The notes beneath the pieces were generated by a model that had not been told where the DNA came from, made no database searches, and saw only the letters and a program-made list of their open reading frames with translations. Of a stretch of DNA of 6,151 nt, positions 1 through 6,090 are shown piece after piece. The stretch is taken from positions 1-6,151 of the forward strand of contig CAZVXE010000069.1 of the NCBI GenBank assembly GCA_964630765.1, read 5' to 3'. Positions within the stretch are counted from its first letter, which is position 1. Each line of letters starts with the position of its first letter. The position numbers and the translations under genes are program-made. The DNA is from Methanofastidiosum sp964630765. GTDB lineage: Archaea; Methanobacteriota_B; Thermococci; Methanofastidiosales; Methanofastidiosaceae.

Positions 1-132
1 TCTATAAAGGAACAAATTGAAGAAAAGAAAAGGGATATAGATCGACTTAGAACATATTACAAAGACCATGTAATGACTTCGTGCAACGAAAGTTTTGAAG
101 CTAAGAGGAGAAGGCTTTCAAAGTATGACTGA
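1..132 (+). CDS. C-terminal fragment of an unidentified charged protein
   Basis: An open frame runs from the first base to a TGA at 130-132 and gives 43 residues, with its start outside the window. The piece begins SIKEQIEEKKRDIDRLR and ends RRRLSKYD. About half of the residues are Lys, Arg, Glu or Asp, and the first 20 or so have the look of an amphipathic helix or coiled coil. It contains one cysteine and no hydrophobic segment. The protein cannot be identified from this tail, and no function is proposed. The open frame, charged composition and 139-nt gap before the next gene on the same strand make a genuine gene end more likely than chance. A 44-codon open frame at a window edge is still weak evidence. 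Confidence 0.55.
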   Translation, partial: SIKEQIEEKKRDIDRLRTYYKDHVMTSCNESFEAKRRRLSKYD

Positions 133-204
133 TGTAATTATCCAACTTTTTACAAATACTGCGATATATTCTATCTAAGATACATTTATTGTAAATCTTG
201 GGCC

Positions 205-271
205 ATTAAATTTGTAATTATATAGTAATGGCATAGGAAAACTATTAATATATGTACTCACAAATAGTATC
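205..271 (+). promoter_or_regulatory. Candidate promoter of the metallophosphoesterase gene
   Basis: The gap between the left-edge gene and the phosphoesterase (133-271) is AT-rich and holds two TATA-like boxes. TTAATATAT at 245-253 is centred about 23 nt before the GTG start and would give a leaderless or nearly leaderless mRNA. AATTATATA at about 215-223 would give a leader of about 25 nt. There is no Shine-Dalgarno before the GTG, which favours the leaderless reading. The rest of the gap shows only short AT-rich dyads and no convincing RNA gene. Confidence 0.4.
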
Positions 272-1279
272 GTGAAGAAAATACTGATTTTTTTAATCTT
301 GGCAATTGTAATAATTTCAGTTTCAATAGGCTATAGATCAATAACTCTGGGAGAAGGTGTATTAGACGTAAAGGGAGGATTTATTAGAGAAAATAATGTA
401 ATCTGGTCTAAATCGCCTTCCATGTCACTCAATATAAATAACAATTCTATCTACCCAAAAAAGATAGAGATTATAGTATTAAACATAAAAAAAGGTAGCA
501 TACTCCAAAGTAAAGATAAATCTGAATTAATTAATCCAAATGAGAAAACAGTTTTGAGCCTCCCGCCTCTCTCCCGAAACTCTTACGTTATAAAACCACC
601 AGATAAAAGTAAATTAATATTTGCAGTTGTTGGCGATTCAAGACAAGACAGTTCCAAGGACCCCTACCCCAGAGTCTTCAAAAAAATAATGGAGGATATA
701 GATTCTAGAGACATTAATTTCGTAATGCATGTCGGTGATTTTGTAATCCATGAAGAAGAGAAATATTTTGAAGAATTTGAAGATATTATGAGAGATTATG
801 ACACTCCTGTTTATACCATAATAGGAAATCATGATAGCGATATTCAGAGCGGCTCTTTGTATAAAGAATATTATGGCGATACATTCTATAGTTTTATATA
901 TATGGATACAAAATTTATTATTCTCGACGATTCAACGGATATCTTAAATCAAGAAAACATATCATTTCTAGAAAATGAATTAAAATATAGTGGGGAGAAA
1001 TTAGTTTTTTTACACGCGCCTCCTTTCGACCCAAGACCCTCTGGATCACACTATATGGAAGATGGAGAAGAATTTATGCAAATCATGAAAGAAAATAAGA
1101 TTAGTAATGTTTTTTCTGGCAATATTCATATGTATTATCAAACTATAAGAGATAATACGAGGTATATAATCACTGGAGGTGGAGGGTCTCCCCTGCATAC
1201 AACTGAAGAAAAAGGAGGATTCCACCATTACGTAATTTATGATGAAGGCGATATAGAGCTGATTAGGATGGATGATTAA
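272..1279 (+). CDS. Membrane-anchored or exported calcineurin-like metallophosphoesterase
   Basis: This is a predicted phosphoesterase of the calcineurin-like (MPE) superfamily, 335 residues. Residues 1-20 form a hydrophobic helix after MKK, a signal peptide or membrane anchor with no obvious cleavage site. Residues 25-110 are polar and look beta-rich; this part is unassigned. The catalytic domain covers about 115-335. Its motifs are G121-D122-S-R124 (I), G155-D156 (II), G185-N-H-D188 (III), H248 in LHAPP (IV) and G283-N-I-H286 (V). Two usual metal ligands differ: motif I has Arg where many members have His, and motif V reads GNIH instead of GHxH. The GTG at 272 is chosen because the signal-like helix follows at once and no other in-frame start lies nearby upstream. 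The stop is 4 nt from the stop of the convergent kinase gene. The substrate is unknown; the N-terminal helix suggests the active domain lies outside the membrane. Superfamily assignment is firm, specificity is not. Confidence 0.88.
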   Translation: MKKILIFLILAIVIISVSIGYRSITLGEGVLDVKGGFIRENNVIWSKSPSMSLNINNNSIYPKKIEIIVLNIKKGSILQSKDKSELINPNEKTVLSLPPLSRNSYVIKPPDKSKLIFAVVGDSRQDSSKDPYPRVFKKIMEDIDSRDINFVMHVGDFVIHEEEKYFEEFEDIMRDYDTPVYTIIGNHDSDIQSGSLYKEYYGDTFYSFIYMDTKFIILDDSTDILNQENISFLENELKYSGEKLVFLHAPPFDPRPSGSHYMEDGEEFMQIMKENKISNVFSGNIHMYYQTIRDNTRYIITGGGGSPLHTTEEKGGFHHYVIYDEGDIELIRMDD

Positions 1280-1283
1280 TCTT

Positions 1284-2273
1284 CTATTTGATATTATCAG
1301 ATTTAATACTAATTGTAAAAATTGTTCCATTTGGTTTATTGTCTTCCACTTTAATGTCGCCGTTAGATCTTTTGAGAAGCTCTTTTACTATGTAAAGGCC
1401 GAGGCCAGAACCTTTATTTTCCCCGGAACTGAAATTTTCATCAAAGATCTTTTCTTTATTATCATCTGGAATTCCTATCCCATTGTCAGCAATTTTTATC
1501 TCGTAATATTCCTTCTTTTTAGAAAAAGAGATATCAATTTTATCTGCTTTTCCGTGAACAACGGCATTTCTAATAATATTATCTATAACTGAAGAAAATG
1601 TATTTTTGACTTTAATATTAAAGCTACCTTGGAGATTTATGTTAACATCATAATTCTTGACTACTTCATCAACTATATCTTTCAGATTGTAGGTACTAAT
1701 ATCATTATCAGAAGAGATGTCATTTTCAAATTCCCTTACCTTATTAATCAGGTCTACACTTTTGTTCATTGCTTTGATGGCCTTATCTTTGAGTTTCGTG
1801 TCTTTAGTATTTAGCATCTCTAATGACATCAGGGTCACTGAAATATTATTTAATATATCGTGTCTTAATATTTTATTTAAGAGTTTCAATGTATTATTCA
1901 AATCCTTTATTTCATATGTTTCTCGTTTTTCTTTTGTAACAGCTTTAAAAAATCCAGATATAACTATGAAAAGACCAATAGAAATTAAGATCCCTTCTAG
2001 GTAAGTATTGAAGAGTTCAGATTCTATAGTGAATTCATCTAGAAAGTCCACCAGTAACCCATAAGAAAACATTGCCCAACCAAAGGTGAATGTTCTGATA
2101 TTCAATTTAAGAACATAAAATAGCATTACTACAACTAAGAAAAGATAAGTCCCTTCAAATATTATTTTACCCCCCTTAAATGAGGCATCAATTGGAAAAG
2201 AAATAAACCATAAAAAAACTATAAAAAAACCAATAATAGAAAATACAAGAATATTAAGATTCTTTCTGATCAT
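1284..2273 (-). CDS. Four-helix membrane sensor histidine kinase
   Basis: This 329-residue sensor kinase has four predicted transmembrane helices at about 7-27, 41-57, 61-78 and 92-110. There is no PAS, HAMP or large extracellular domain, so sensing probably lies in the membrane part. A helical linker (about 111-135) leads to the dimerisation and phospho-acceptor segment, with H138 in RHDILNN (137-143), a form common in archaeal kinases. The ATPase domain is complete: N-box with N232 and N236, G1 box DNGIGIP (263-269), F-box around IFDENF, and G2 box GSGLGL (288-293). All catalytic landmarks are present, so it should autophosphorylate. No response regulator is encoded in the window, so the partner is elsewhere. 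The gene follows the 196-residue gene by 56 nt and converges on the phosphoesterase gene. The ATG at 2273 places the first helix right after MIRK; no clear Shine-Dalgarno precedes it. Confidence 0.93.
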   Translation of the reverse strand: MIRKNLNILVFSIIGFFIVFLWFISFPIDASFKGGKIIFEGTYLFLVVVMLFYVLKLNIRTFTFGWAMFSYGLLVDFLDEFTIESELFNTYLEGILISIGLFIVISGFFKAVTKEKRETYEIKDLNNTLKLLNKILRHDILNNISVTLMSLEMLNTKDTKLKDKAIKAMNKSVDLINKVREFENDISSDNDISTYNLKDIVDEVVKNYDVNINLQGSFNIKVKNTFSSVIDNIIRNAVVHGKADKIDISFSKKKEYYEIKIADNGIGIPDDNKEKIFDENFSSGENKGSGLGLYIVKELLKRSNGDIKVEDNKPNGTIFTISIKSDNIK

Positions 2274-2300
2274 TTAAATCTGATTCGTAAAAAAGACAGC

Positions 2301-2332
2301 CAATTAAATAACTTTCGCTTTCTAATATATTA
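2301..2332 (-). promoter_or_regulatory. Possible promoter of the histidine kinase gene
   Basis: The 56-nt gap before the kinase holds two TATA-like stretches on the minus strand. One, TTATTTAATT, spans about 2302-2311. The other, TAATATATT at 2324-2332, overlaps the stop codon of the upstream gene. The nearer box would start transcription close to the ATG at 2273, in keeping with the missing Shine-Dalgarno. Read-through from the upstream gene is equally possible. AT-rich DNA makes such boxes common by chance. Confidence 0.3.
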
Positions 2333-2920
2333 TCTCATGATTTCTTTTCTAAAATATTTTCTCAAGAACCTATAAAGTTTCTTATCCCAGTTTGGTGGTG
2401 GGTCTTCTCTTTCTGTGAGTGTTAAAATATACGATATCGATTTTTTATCTAAAAGATATTCAAAGTCTTTATCTTCTATAAACCTATACATTGCATTGAA
2501 TATGGAAGAGGGTAAAGGAACATTAAGCTTTGATAATTTAAGATTTGTAAGCATCAAAGATTTCTTTAAATATTCTCTTTCTTTTTCAGATATACCATGA
2601 TAATCCATTTCATCGTTTCTTTTTTCCCAATCTATTTTTGCCTTTTCCCTAAAAAGCTCTAAAGTACCGTAAATCCTTGGCCATCTTTTAGGATATTCAA
2701 GAAGTAATCTTTGTATGGGGACTATATTTTCCTGAATTAGTAAAACTCTCTTCTGTATCTCTTCTATGTCACTTTGGGCGTAATTGACTTCATAGTAATC
2801 AAGTTGTTTTATTAGCCACGAATCCCTTCTCCCTTCAGCATTTTTTCTTCCAGAGATGGGAGCTTTATGTACCTCTTTTGACTCTTTTGTAGTTAACGGG
2901 ATATTTTTATCATTTTGCAT
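2330..2920 (-). CDS. Uncharacterised charged cytosolic protein, 196 residues
   Basis: I do not recognise this family. The protein has no signal peptide, membrane helix or cysteine, so it is probably a soluble cytosolic protein without a cysteine-bound metal site. Residues 1-35 are Lys/Arg-rich and look disordered. Residues about 36-105 look helical, with a QKRVLLIQENIVPIQRLLLEYP stretch at about 57-78 and a Trp- and Arg-rich segment (KRWPRIYGTLELFREKAKIDW) after it. Residues about 110-196 look helical too, with the tail rich in aromatic and basic residues (DKKLYRFLRKYFRKEIMR). Basic ends and helical content would allow nucleic-acid or protein binding, but no known motif supports that. The ATG at 2920 lies about 25 nt after a TATA-like box with no Shine-Dalgarno, so a leaderless mRNA is likely. 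The frame is long, has ordinary amino-acid use and does not overlap its neighbours, so a real gene is likely. Confidence 0.8.
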   Translation of the reverse strand: MQNDKNIPLTTKESKEVHKAPISGRKNAEGRRDSWLIKQLDYYEVNYAQSDIEEIQKRVLLIQENIVPIQRLLLEYPKRWPRIYGTLELFREKAKIDWEKRNDEMDYHGISEKEREYLKKSLMLTNLKLSKLNVPLPSSIFNAMYRFIEDKDFEYLLDKKSISYILTLTEREDPPPNWDKKLYRFLRKYFRKEIMR

Positions 2921-2937
2921 CCGAACATAAAATGATA

Positions 2938-2955
2938 AATAAATATAAAAATATT
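2938..2955 (-). promoter_or_regulatory. TATA box for the 196-residue gene, in the T-rich tail after cooS
   Basis: On the minus strand this reads AATATTTTTATATTTATT. The box TTTATATTTA (2940-2949) is centred about 25 nt before the ATG at 2920, the usual archaeal distance for transcription starting at the start codon itself. The same T-rich stretch follows the cooS stop (2968) and could also serve as a poly-T terminator for cooS. The 47-nt gap thus may hold both the end of one unit and the start of the next. Confidence 0.45.
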
Positions 2956-2967
2956 AGTATTTTAAAG

Positions 2968-4872
2968 TCATATCCCTAGTTTTTTTCTATTCGATTCAAT
3001 GTGAGAAAGGATTGCATCAGATGCTTTAATCGGATCTTTCTCAACGTTTAATATCCCACCTGTAATATCTTTACAGTCGACGGTCAAAAGTTTTACAAGA
3101 TTTGGGCCACCTGTCACAGGAGGAACTGGATTGACATAGGTATATAATCCAAATGCCAATGCAAATATCGCATCTATAGTTGCCTTCTGCTCCATATATT
3201 CTGGTGCAACTGCAGCAACGGGTAAATCTGGTACAGGCACATCCCCTAACGCCTTGGAAATTACACCAATTAAATCTGCAAGTCTTCCTGTGTCAGTACA
3301 TGTTCCATAACTTAGTACTGGGGGGATATTCAATAGAGTACATAATTTCTTTAATCCTGGGCCTGCCTTATCTTTAGCTTCTAAGCTACAGAGCCCACCA
3401 ACCTGTACTGCGGCATTTCCACATCCAAGGGATAAAACTAGTATGTCCCTCTTTATCAACTCAGTTACCATTTTTATTGTGTGAACGTCCTGGCCTGAAT
3501 CTCTTAATGAAGTACAAGAAACCATTCCGGCGACGCCTCTTATAGTACCATCTTTAATTGCATTTAATAGAGGTTCAATTGTTCCACCTAATGCTTCAAC
3601 TATACTTTCAGTTGAAAATCCAACTATCGCTTCTTTAGTTGGAAGGCCTACAACAGGGTCAATTGAACTCCTTCGCTCCTTGAAGTTGTCAATTGCCATT
3701 TGTAAAAGTGATGCGGCCTGTTTCTCTGCTTCTTTTGGGAGATAATCCATTCTTTCAGTAATGCCTTCAAATGCTACAACCTCGCTTGCAGGCACCAATT
3801 TGAATTTGTATTTCTTTGCATATATTGGGTCAATCGGCATGGAGCAGTTCATATCCGCCACAAATATATCTATACAGCCACTTGCCATTATTGCTTCCTG
3901 CATAATCCAGTTACCGGTGTATCCATAGAAAACATCGTCCATCTCCCATCTTTGAATTATTTCTTGGCCTGTTTCAATATTTGCTATTACTCTGAGACCT
4001 TTGGCACCTACGGCCTTTGCCTTTTGTTGCCATTCCTCTTTTCTTGCAAGCTGGATCATTGCAAATCCCAAGAAAGGTTCATGACCGTTTGGTAAAACAT
4101 TTACATAGTCCGGATCTAAAATTCCCAGATCTACTCTCATTTTATGGGGCCTTGGAATTCCAAAAAGAATGTCTTGAGTAAATTCATTAATTATTTGACT
4201 TTGATACGCCATTGCTATTCCGATTCTCATTGCTTTTAAGGCTAAACTTACATAGTATCCATCTACATTTGTTAAACAAGAACTTGTGGAGAACATTATT
4301 TCCCCGTGGACACCCCCGGGGAATATCCCAAGTTTTTTCCATGCATTTTTTCTCTCGGGCGGGGCTAATATTTCTACAATTTTGCTTTGCTCAGAATATT
4401 TTCTATTAAAGTCCTCTTCAACAAAATCACTAAATCTTAAAGCAATTTCGTTAATGCTCCCACTTGTATCCACTCCAAGTCTTTTAGCAAATGATCTTAA
4501 TTTTTCTGGCTCTTTTATTTGAAAAGGAGTTTCACCTTTGGCAGTTGCCCTTAGAGTTTTTATTGTTTGTTCGGTGTGGTAATGGTAAGTTGAAGTACCC
4601 AATACATTCCTCAAAAGCATCATTCTCATTGCCATGCCATCTGCGGTAATCCCACAGACACCTCTTTTATCAATTGATGCGTCAGAACGACATGGACCAT
4701 TTGAGCAAAGGTCACATCGAACTCCACCTTGGCAGAAAGGACATCTTTTATCTGGGTCTCCCCCAAATCCTTGAGCCTCGTATCTATCCCAAATATTTGT
4801 TATATTGTCATCTTTAATTTTCTTATACATTTTTTTTACAGATTCATGATGAGATACTCTATCGCCTTCCAT
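2968..4872 (-). CDS. cooS: CooS-type Ni-CODH homologue with altered C-cluster (CooS-V/hybrid-cluster-like)
   Basis: This is a full-length (634 residues) member of the anaerobic CO dehydrogenase catalytic-subunit family, soluble and presumably a homodimer. C44-x2-C47 matches the CX2C D-cluster motif of the Desulfovibrio vulgaris type. C53, C56, C61 and C73 fit the B-cluster. C-cluster positions, aligned by eye to Carboxydothermus CODH-II, are H264 (H261), C343 (C333), C453 (C446), C484 (C476), C525 (C526) and acid-base K563. The ligand expected at C295 is E300, in the stretch ANIETGQE. His residues of the proton relay also seem reduced, with only H97 and H99 nearby. Without that Cys the Ni-Fe cluster is unlikely to form normally. 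Deviant CooS proteins lacking a C-cluster Cys, such as C. hydrogenoformans CooS-V, are reported to hold an Fe/S/O hybrid cluster, to lack CO activity and to react slowly with hydroxylamine. I infer a similar redox or detoxification role. Family membership is certain; true CODH activity is doubtful. The start at 4872 has a GAGGAG Shine-Dalgarno 5 nt upstream. No CooF, CooC or acetyl-CoA synthase genes are present in the window. Confidence 0.95.
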   Translation of the reverse strand: MEGDRVSHHESVKKMYKKIKDDNITNIWDRYEAQGFGGDPDKRCPFCQGGVRCDLCSNGPCRSDASIDKRGVCGITADGMAMRMMLLRNVLGTSTYHYHTEQTIKTLRATAKGETPFQIKEPEKLRSFAKRLGVDTSGSINEIALRFSDFVEEDFNRKYSEQSKIVEILAPPERKNAWKKLGIFPGGVHGEIMFSTSSCLTNVDGYYVSLALKAMRIGIAMAYQSQIINEFTQDILFGIPRPHKMRVDLGILDPDYVNVLPNGHEPFLGFAMIQLARKEEWQQKAKAVGAKGLRVIANIETGQEIIQRWEMDDVFYGYTGNWIMQEAIMASGCIDIFVADMNCSMPIDPIYAKKYKFKLVPASEVVAFEGITERMDYLPKEAEKQAASLLQMAIDNFKERRSSIDPVVGLPTKEAIVGFSTESIVEALGGTIEPLLNAIKDGTIRGVAGMVSCTSLRDSGQDVHTIKMVTELIKRDILVLSLGCGNAAVQVGGLCSLEAKDKAGPGLKKLCTLLNIPPVLSYGTCTDTGRLADLIGVISKALGDVPVPDLPVAAVAPEYMEQKATIDAIFALAFGLYTYVNPVPPVTGGPNLVKLLTVDCKDITGGILNVEKDPIKASDAILSHIESNRKKLGI

Positions 4873-4877
4873 TTTTA

Positions 4878-4915
4878 CTCCTCACAAATATCTTTGTTTT
4901 ATTATTATATATAGG
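4878..4915 (-). promoter_or_regulatory. cooS promoter and ribosome binding site
   Basis: On the minus strand a TATA-like run (CTATATATAATAAT, about 4901-4914) is followed about 26 nt later by a GAGGAG Shine-Dalgarno (4878-4883), which lies 5 nt before the cooS ATG. The predicted transcription start falls near 4883-4886, giving a very short leader. The box follows the T-rich tract after the cupin stop, so cooS probably has its own transcript besides any read-through. The segment also holds the AAAGATATTTGTG element shared with the ferredoxin gene promoter. Confidence 0.55.
4883..4895 (-). repeat. Copy 1 of a shared 13-nt promoter element (cooS)
   Basis: The minus strand reads AAAGATATTTGTG, matching 12 of 13 positions with AAAGATATTGGTG before the ferredoxin-domain gene (6091-6103). 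Here it begins about 20 nt after the TATA-like box and overlaps the predicted transcription start and the edge of the Shine-Dalgarno. It may be an operator or an initiator-region element; its function is inferred from position only. Confidence 0.4.
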
Positions 4916-4924
4916 TTTTCTTTA

Positions 4925-4940
4925 CAAAAAGAAAAATAAA
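4925..4940 (-). terminator. Poly-T archaeal-type terminator after the cupin gene
   Basis: Directly after the cupin stop codon the minus strand reads TTTATTTTTCTTTTTG, two runs of five T within 16 nt and no stem-loop. Archaeal RNA polymerase commonly terminates at such T-tracts. Termination is probably partial, because a fresh TATA-like box for cooS follows at once. No in-frame coding sequence competes for this gap. Confidence 0.45.
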
Positions 4941-5252
4941 TTAATCTGTTAAACCCAATAATATTGCCAGATTATCCTTAGCTTTGAGAGAATGGGGTGC
5001 ATTCTTAGGCATGAAAATAAATACCCCAGGGGTCATTTCAATCTCTTCATCAACAAGTGTAAAGGTACCTGTTCCACTTAAAACTTGTACAATCCCCGCC
5101 TTAGTTGAAGTATGTGTGTCTATATTTGTCCCGGCAGATAGACACATCAATGTATAGTTGTATGTTTTGGACAATGCCAATACAGTACTAAAAATGCCCT
5201 CTTTTGGAAACTGCATAGTTTTGTTCAAATCTTTCCAAAATCCTTTCTCCAT
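4941..5252 (-). CDS. Small single-domain cupin, coupled to the ferredoxin-domain gene
   Basis: This single cupin-fold beta-barrel has 103 residues from the chosen start. An upstream ATG at 5261 would give 106, and the positions here use that longer numbering. Cupin motif 1 is G44TNIDTH50TS52, running to the turn LSGTG (61-65). Motif 2 is P78-G79-V-F-I-F-M-P85-K-N-A-P89-H90. Of the four usual metal ligands (His, His, Glu, His), only H50 and H90 are evident; the second His is S52 and Glu is missing near A55. It may therefore bind a metal weakly, use other ligands or act as a sensor or small-molecule binder. A Shine-Dalgarno (AAGGAGG, 5263-5269) lies 1 nt from the ATG at 5261 but 10 nt from the ATG at 5252. 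The second ATG also overlaps the ferredoxin gene stop as TAATG. That points to translational coupling, so 5252 is preferred. Similar small cupins, from memory, occur beside ferredoxin-domain and hybrid-cluster protein genes. The fold is clear, the ligand unknown. Confidence 0.88.
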   Translation of the reverse strand: MEKGFWKDLNKTMQFPKEGIFSTVLALSKTYNYTLMCLSAGTNIDTHTSTKAGIVQVLSGTGTFTLVDEEIEMTPGVFIFMPKNAPHSLKAKDNLAILLGLTD

Positions 5253-6085
5253 TATATCCATTCCTCCTTTATTATATCTCCTTTGATCCCAACTACTATT
5301 AATTTTATCGGAATCTTTCGAGTTGCACTATCTAAAGCCTTCTTGGCTATTTGAAGAAGACCAGAGCAACACGGAACTTCCATTACTAAAACTGTTAATG
5401 TGTTAATCTTTGCCTCATCTATCATCTTTCTTATTTTCTCTACATAGACCTCTCTATTTGAATCAAGTTTTGGGCATGCTATTACTAATGTCTTACCCTT
5501 AAGGAAATCTTTGTGAAAATCGCCTATGGAAAAGGCCGTACAATCTGCGGCAAGTAAAACATCCTTCCCAAGAAAATATGGCGCATTTGGTGAGATCAGA
5601 TGAAGTTGAATTGGCCATTGTCTAAGTTGAGAGGACCTCTTTCCTTCCTCATTTACTTTATTTTCTTCTTTTGAGAATTCCATAATTTTTGAACCTGGAC
5701 AAGATGTCCTATGTAGGTGACTTTCTTCCTTGATAGGATTTTCTATGCCTTTCTCTTCAAGGAAATCTTTTGCCTGTTTTAGGTATTTATCTGCACCGTG
5801 ATCCTTTAAGTGCTGAAGATGCGCCTTGATAGTATTTTTACCTTGTTTTACTATATTCTCCATTACTTTTCTTTCATCGTATTCCTCAGCTTCTCTTTCT
5901 TCAACAAATATGGCGCCTTCTGGGCAGTTTCCAATACAGGCTCCAAGTCCATCACAAAATAGATCACTAACTAATCTAGCTTTGCCATCTATTATTTGAA
6001 GCGCGCCTTCAGGGCAATTGGGAACACAAATCCCACATCCATTACATTTTTCCTCATTAATATTAATTATTTCCCTCTTTACCAT
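5252..6085 (-). CDS. 4Fe-4S dicluster ferredoxin-domain protein with a cysteine-containing C-terminal domain
   Basis: This is a 277-residue cytosolic electron-transfer-type protein. Residues 1-60 form a bacterial-type two-cluster ferredoxin domain. The first site is complete: C14, C17, C20 and C24 followed by P25. The second reads C44-DGL-GA-C50-IGN-C54, with L47 where the second Cys belongs, so it may bind a 3Fe-4S or a differently ligated cluster. A charged helical linker covers about 65-120. The C-terminal domain has separate cysteines: C129 in TSCPGS, C181 in AADCTAF, C204 in IACPKLD and the pair C239-C240 in VPCCSGL. These recur, from memory, in a family of anaerobe proteins often found beside hybrid-cluster protein (hcp) and cupin genes. 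They could bind a further cluster or a thiol-reactive substrate. I infer an electron donor or partner for the CooS-type enzyme. The start at 6085 has a GGTG Shine-Dalgarno 5 nt upstream. The 3' end overlaps the cupin start. Confidence 0.93.
   Translation of the reverse strand: MVKREIININEEKCNGCGICVPNCPEGALQIIDGKARLVSDLFCDGLGACIGNCPEGAIFVEEREAEEYDERKVMENIVKQGKNTIKAHLQHLKDHGADKYLKQAKDFLEEKGIENPIKEESHLHRTSCPGSKIMEFSKEENKVNEEGKRSSQLRQWPIQLHLISPNAPYFLGKDVLLAADCTAFSIGDFHKDFLKGKTLVIACPKLDSNREVYVEKIRKMIDEAKINTLTVLVMEVPCCSGLLQIAKKALDSATRKIPIKLIVVGIKGDIIKEEWI
5263..5269 (-). promoter_or_regulatory. Strong Shine-Dalgarno that decides the cupin start
   Basis: The minus strand reads AAGGAGG inside the last codons of the ferredoxin-domain gene. 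It is 1 nt from the first cupin ATG (5261), too close for initiation, and 10 nt from the second (5252), which is usable. It therefore favours the shorter cupin, starting at the TAATG junction. Confidence 0.65.
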
Positions 6086-6090
6086 TTCAA

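Noticed and set aside
149..195. TTTACAA/TTGTAAA arms and the TATCTAAGATA palindrome as a structured RNA or operator
   Set aside because: The arms are only 5-7 bp and AT-rich, with no further stem or conserved-looking core; chance is the simpler explanation.
1046..1330. Open frame on the minus strand overlapping the phosphoesterase end
   Set aside because: It lies inside two well-supported genes and its translation shows no domain or sensible composition.
1272..2004. Plus-strand open frames across the histidine kinase gene
   Set aside because: They are antisense to a kinase with all catalytic boxes intact and read as Phe/Ile-rich noise.
3180..4522. Plus-strand open frames across cooS
   Set aside because: They are short, antisense to a clear CooS protein and show no recognisable domain.
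2968..4872. Plain annotation as an active Ni-CO dehydrogenase
   Set aside because: Overall similarity supports the family, but the C295-equivalent ligand is Glu and no maturation or partner genes are in view, so CO activity is not claimed.
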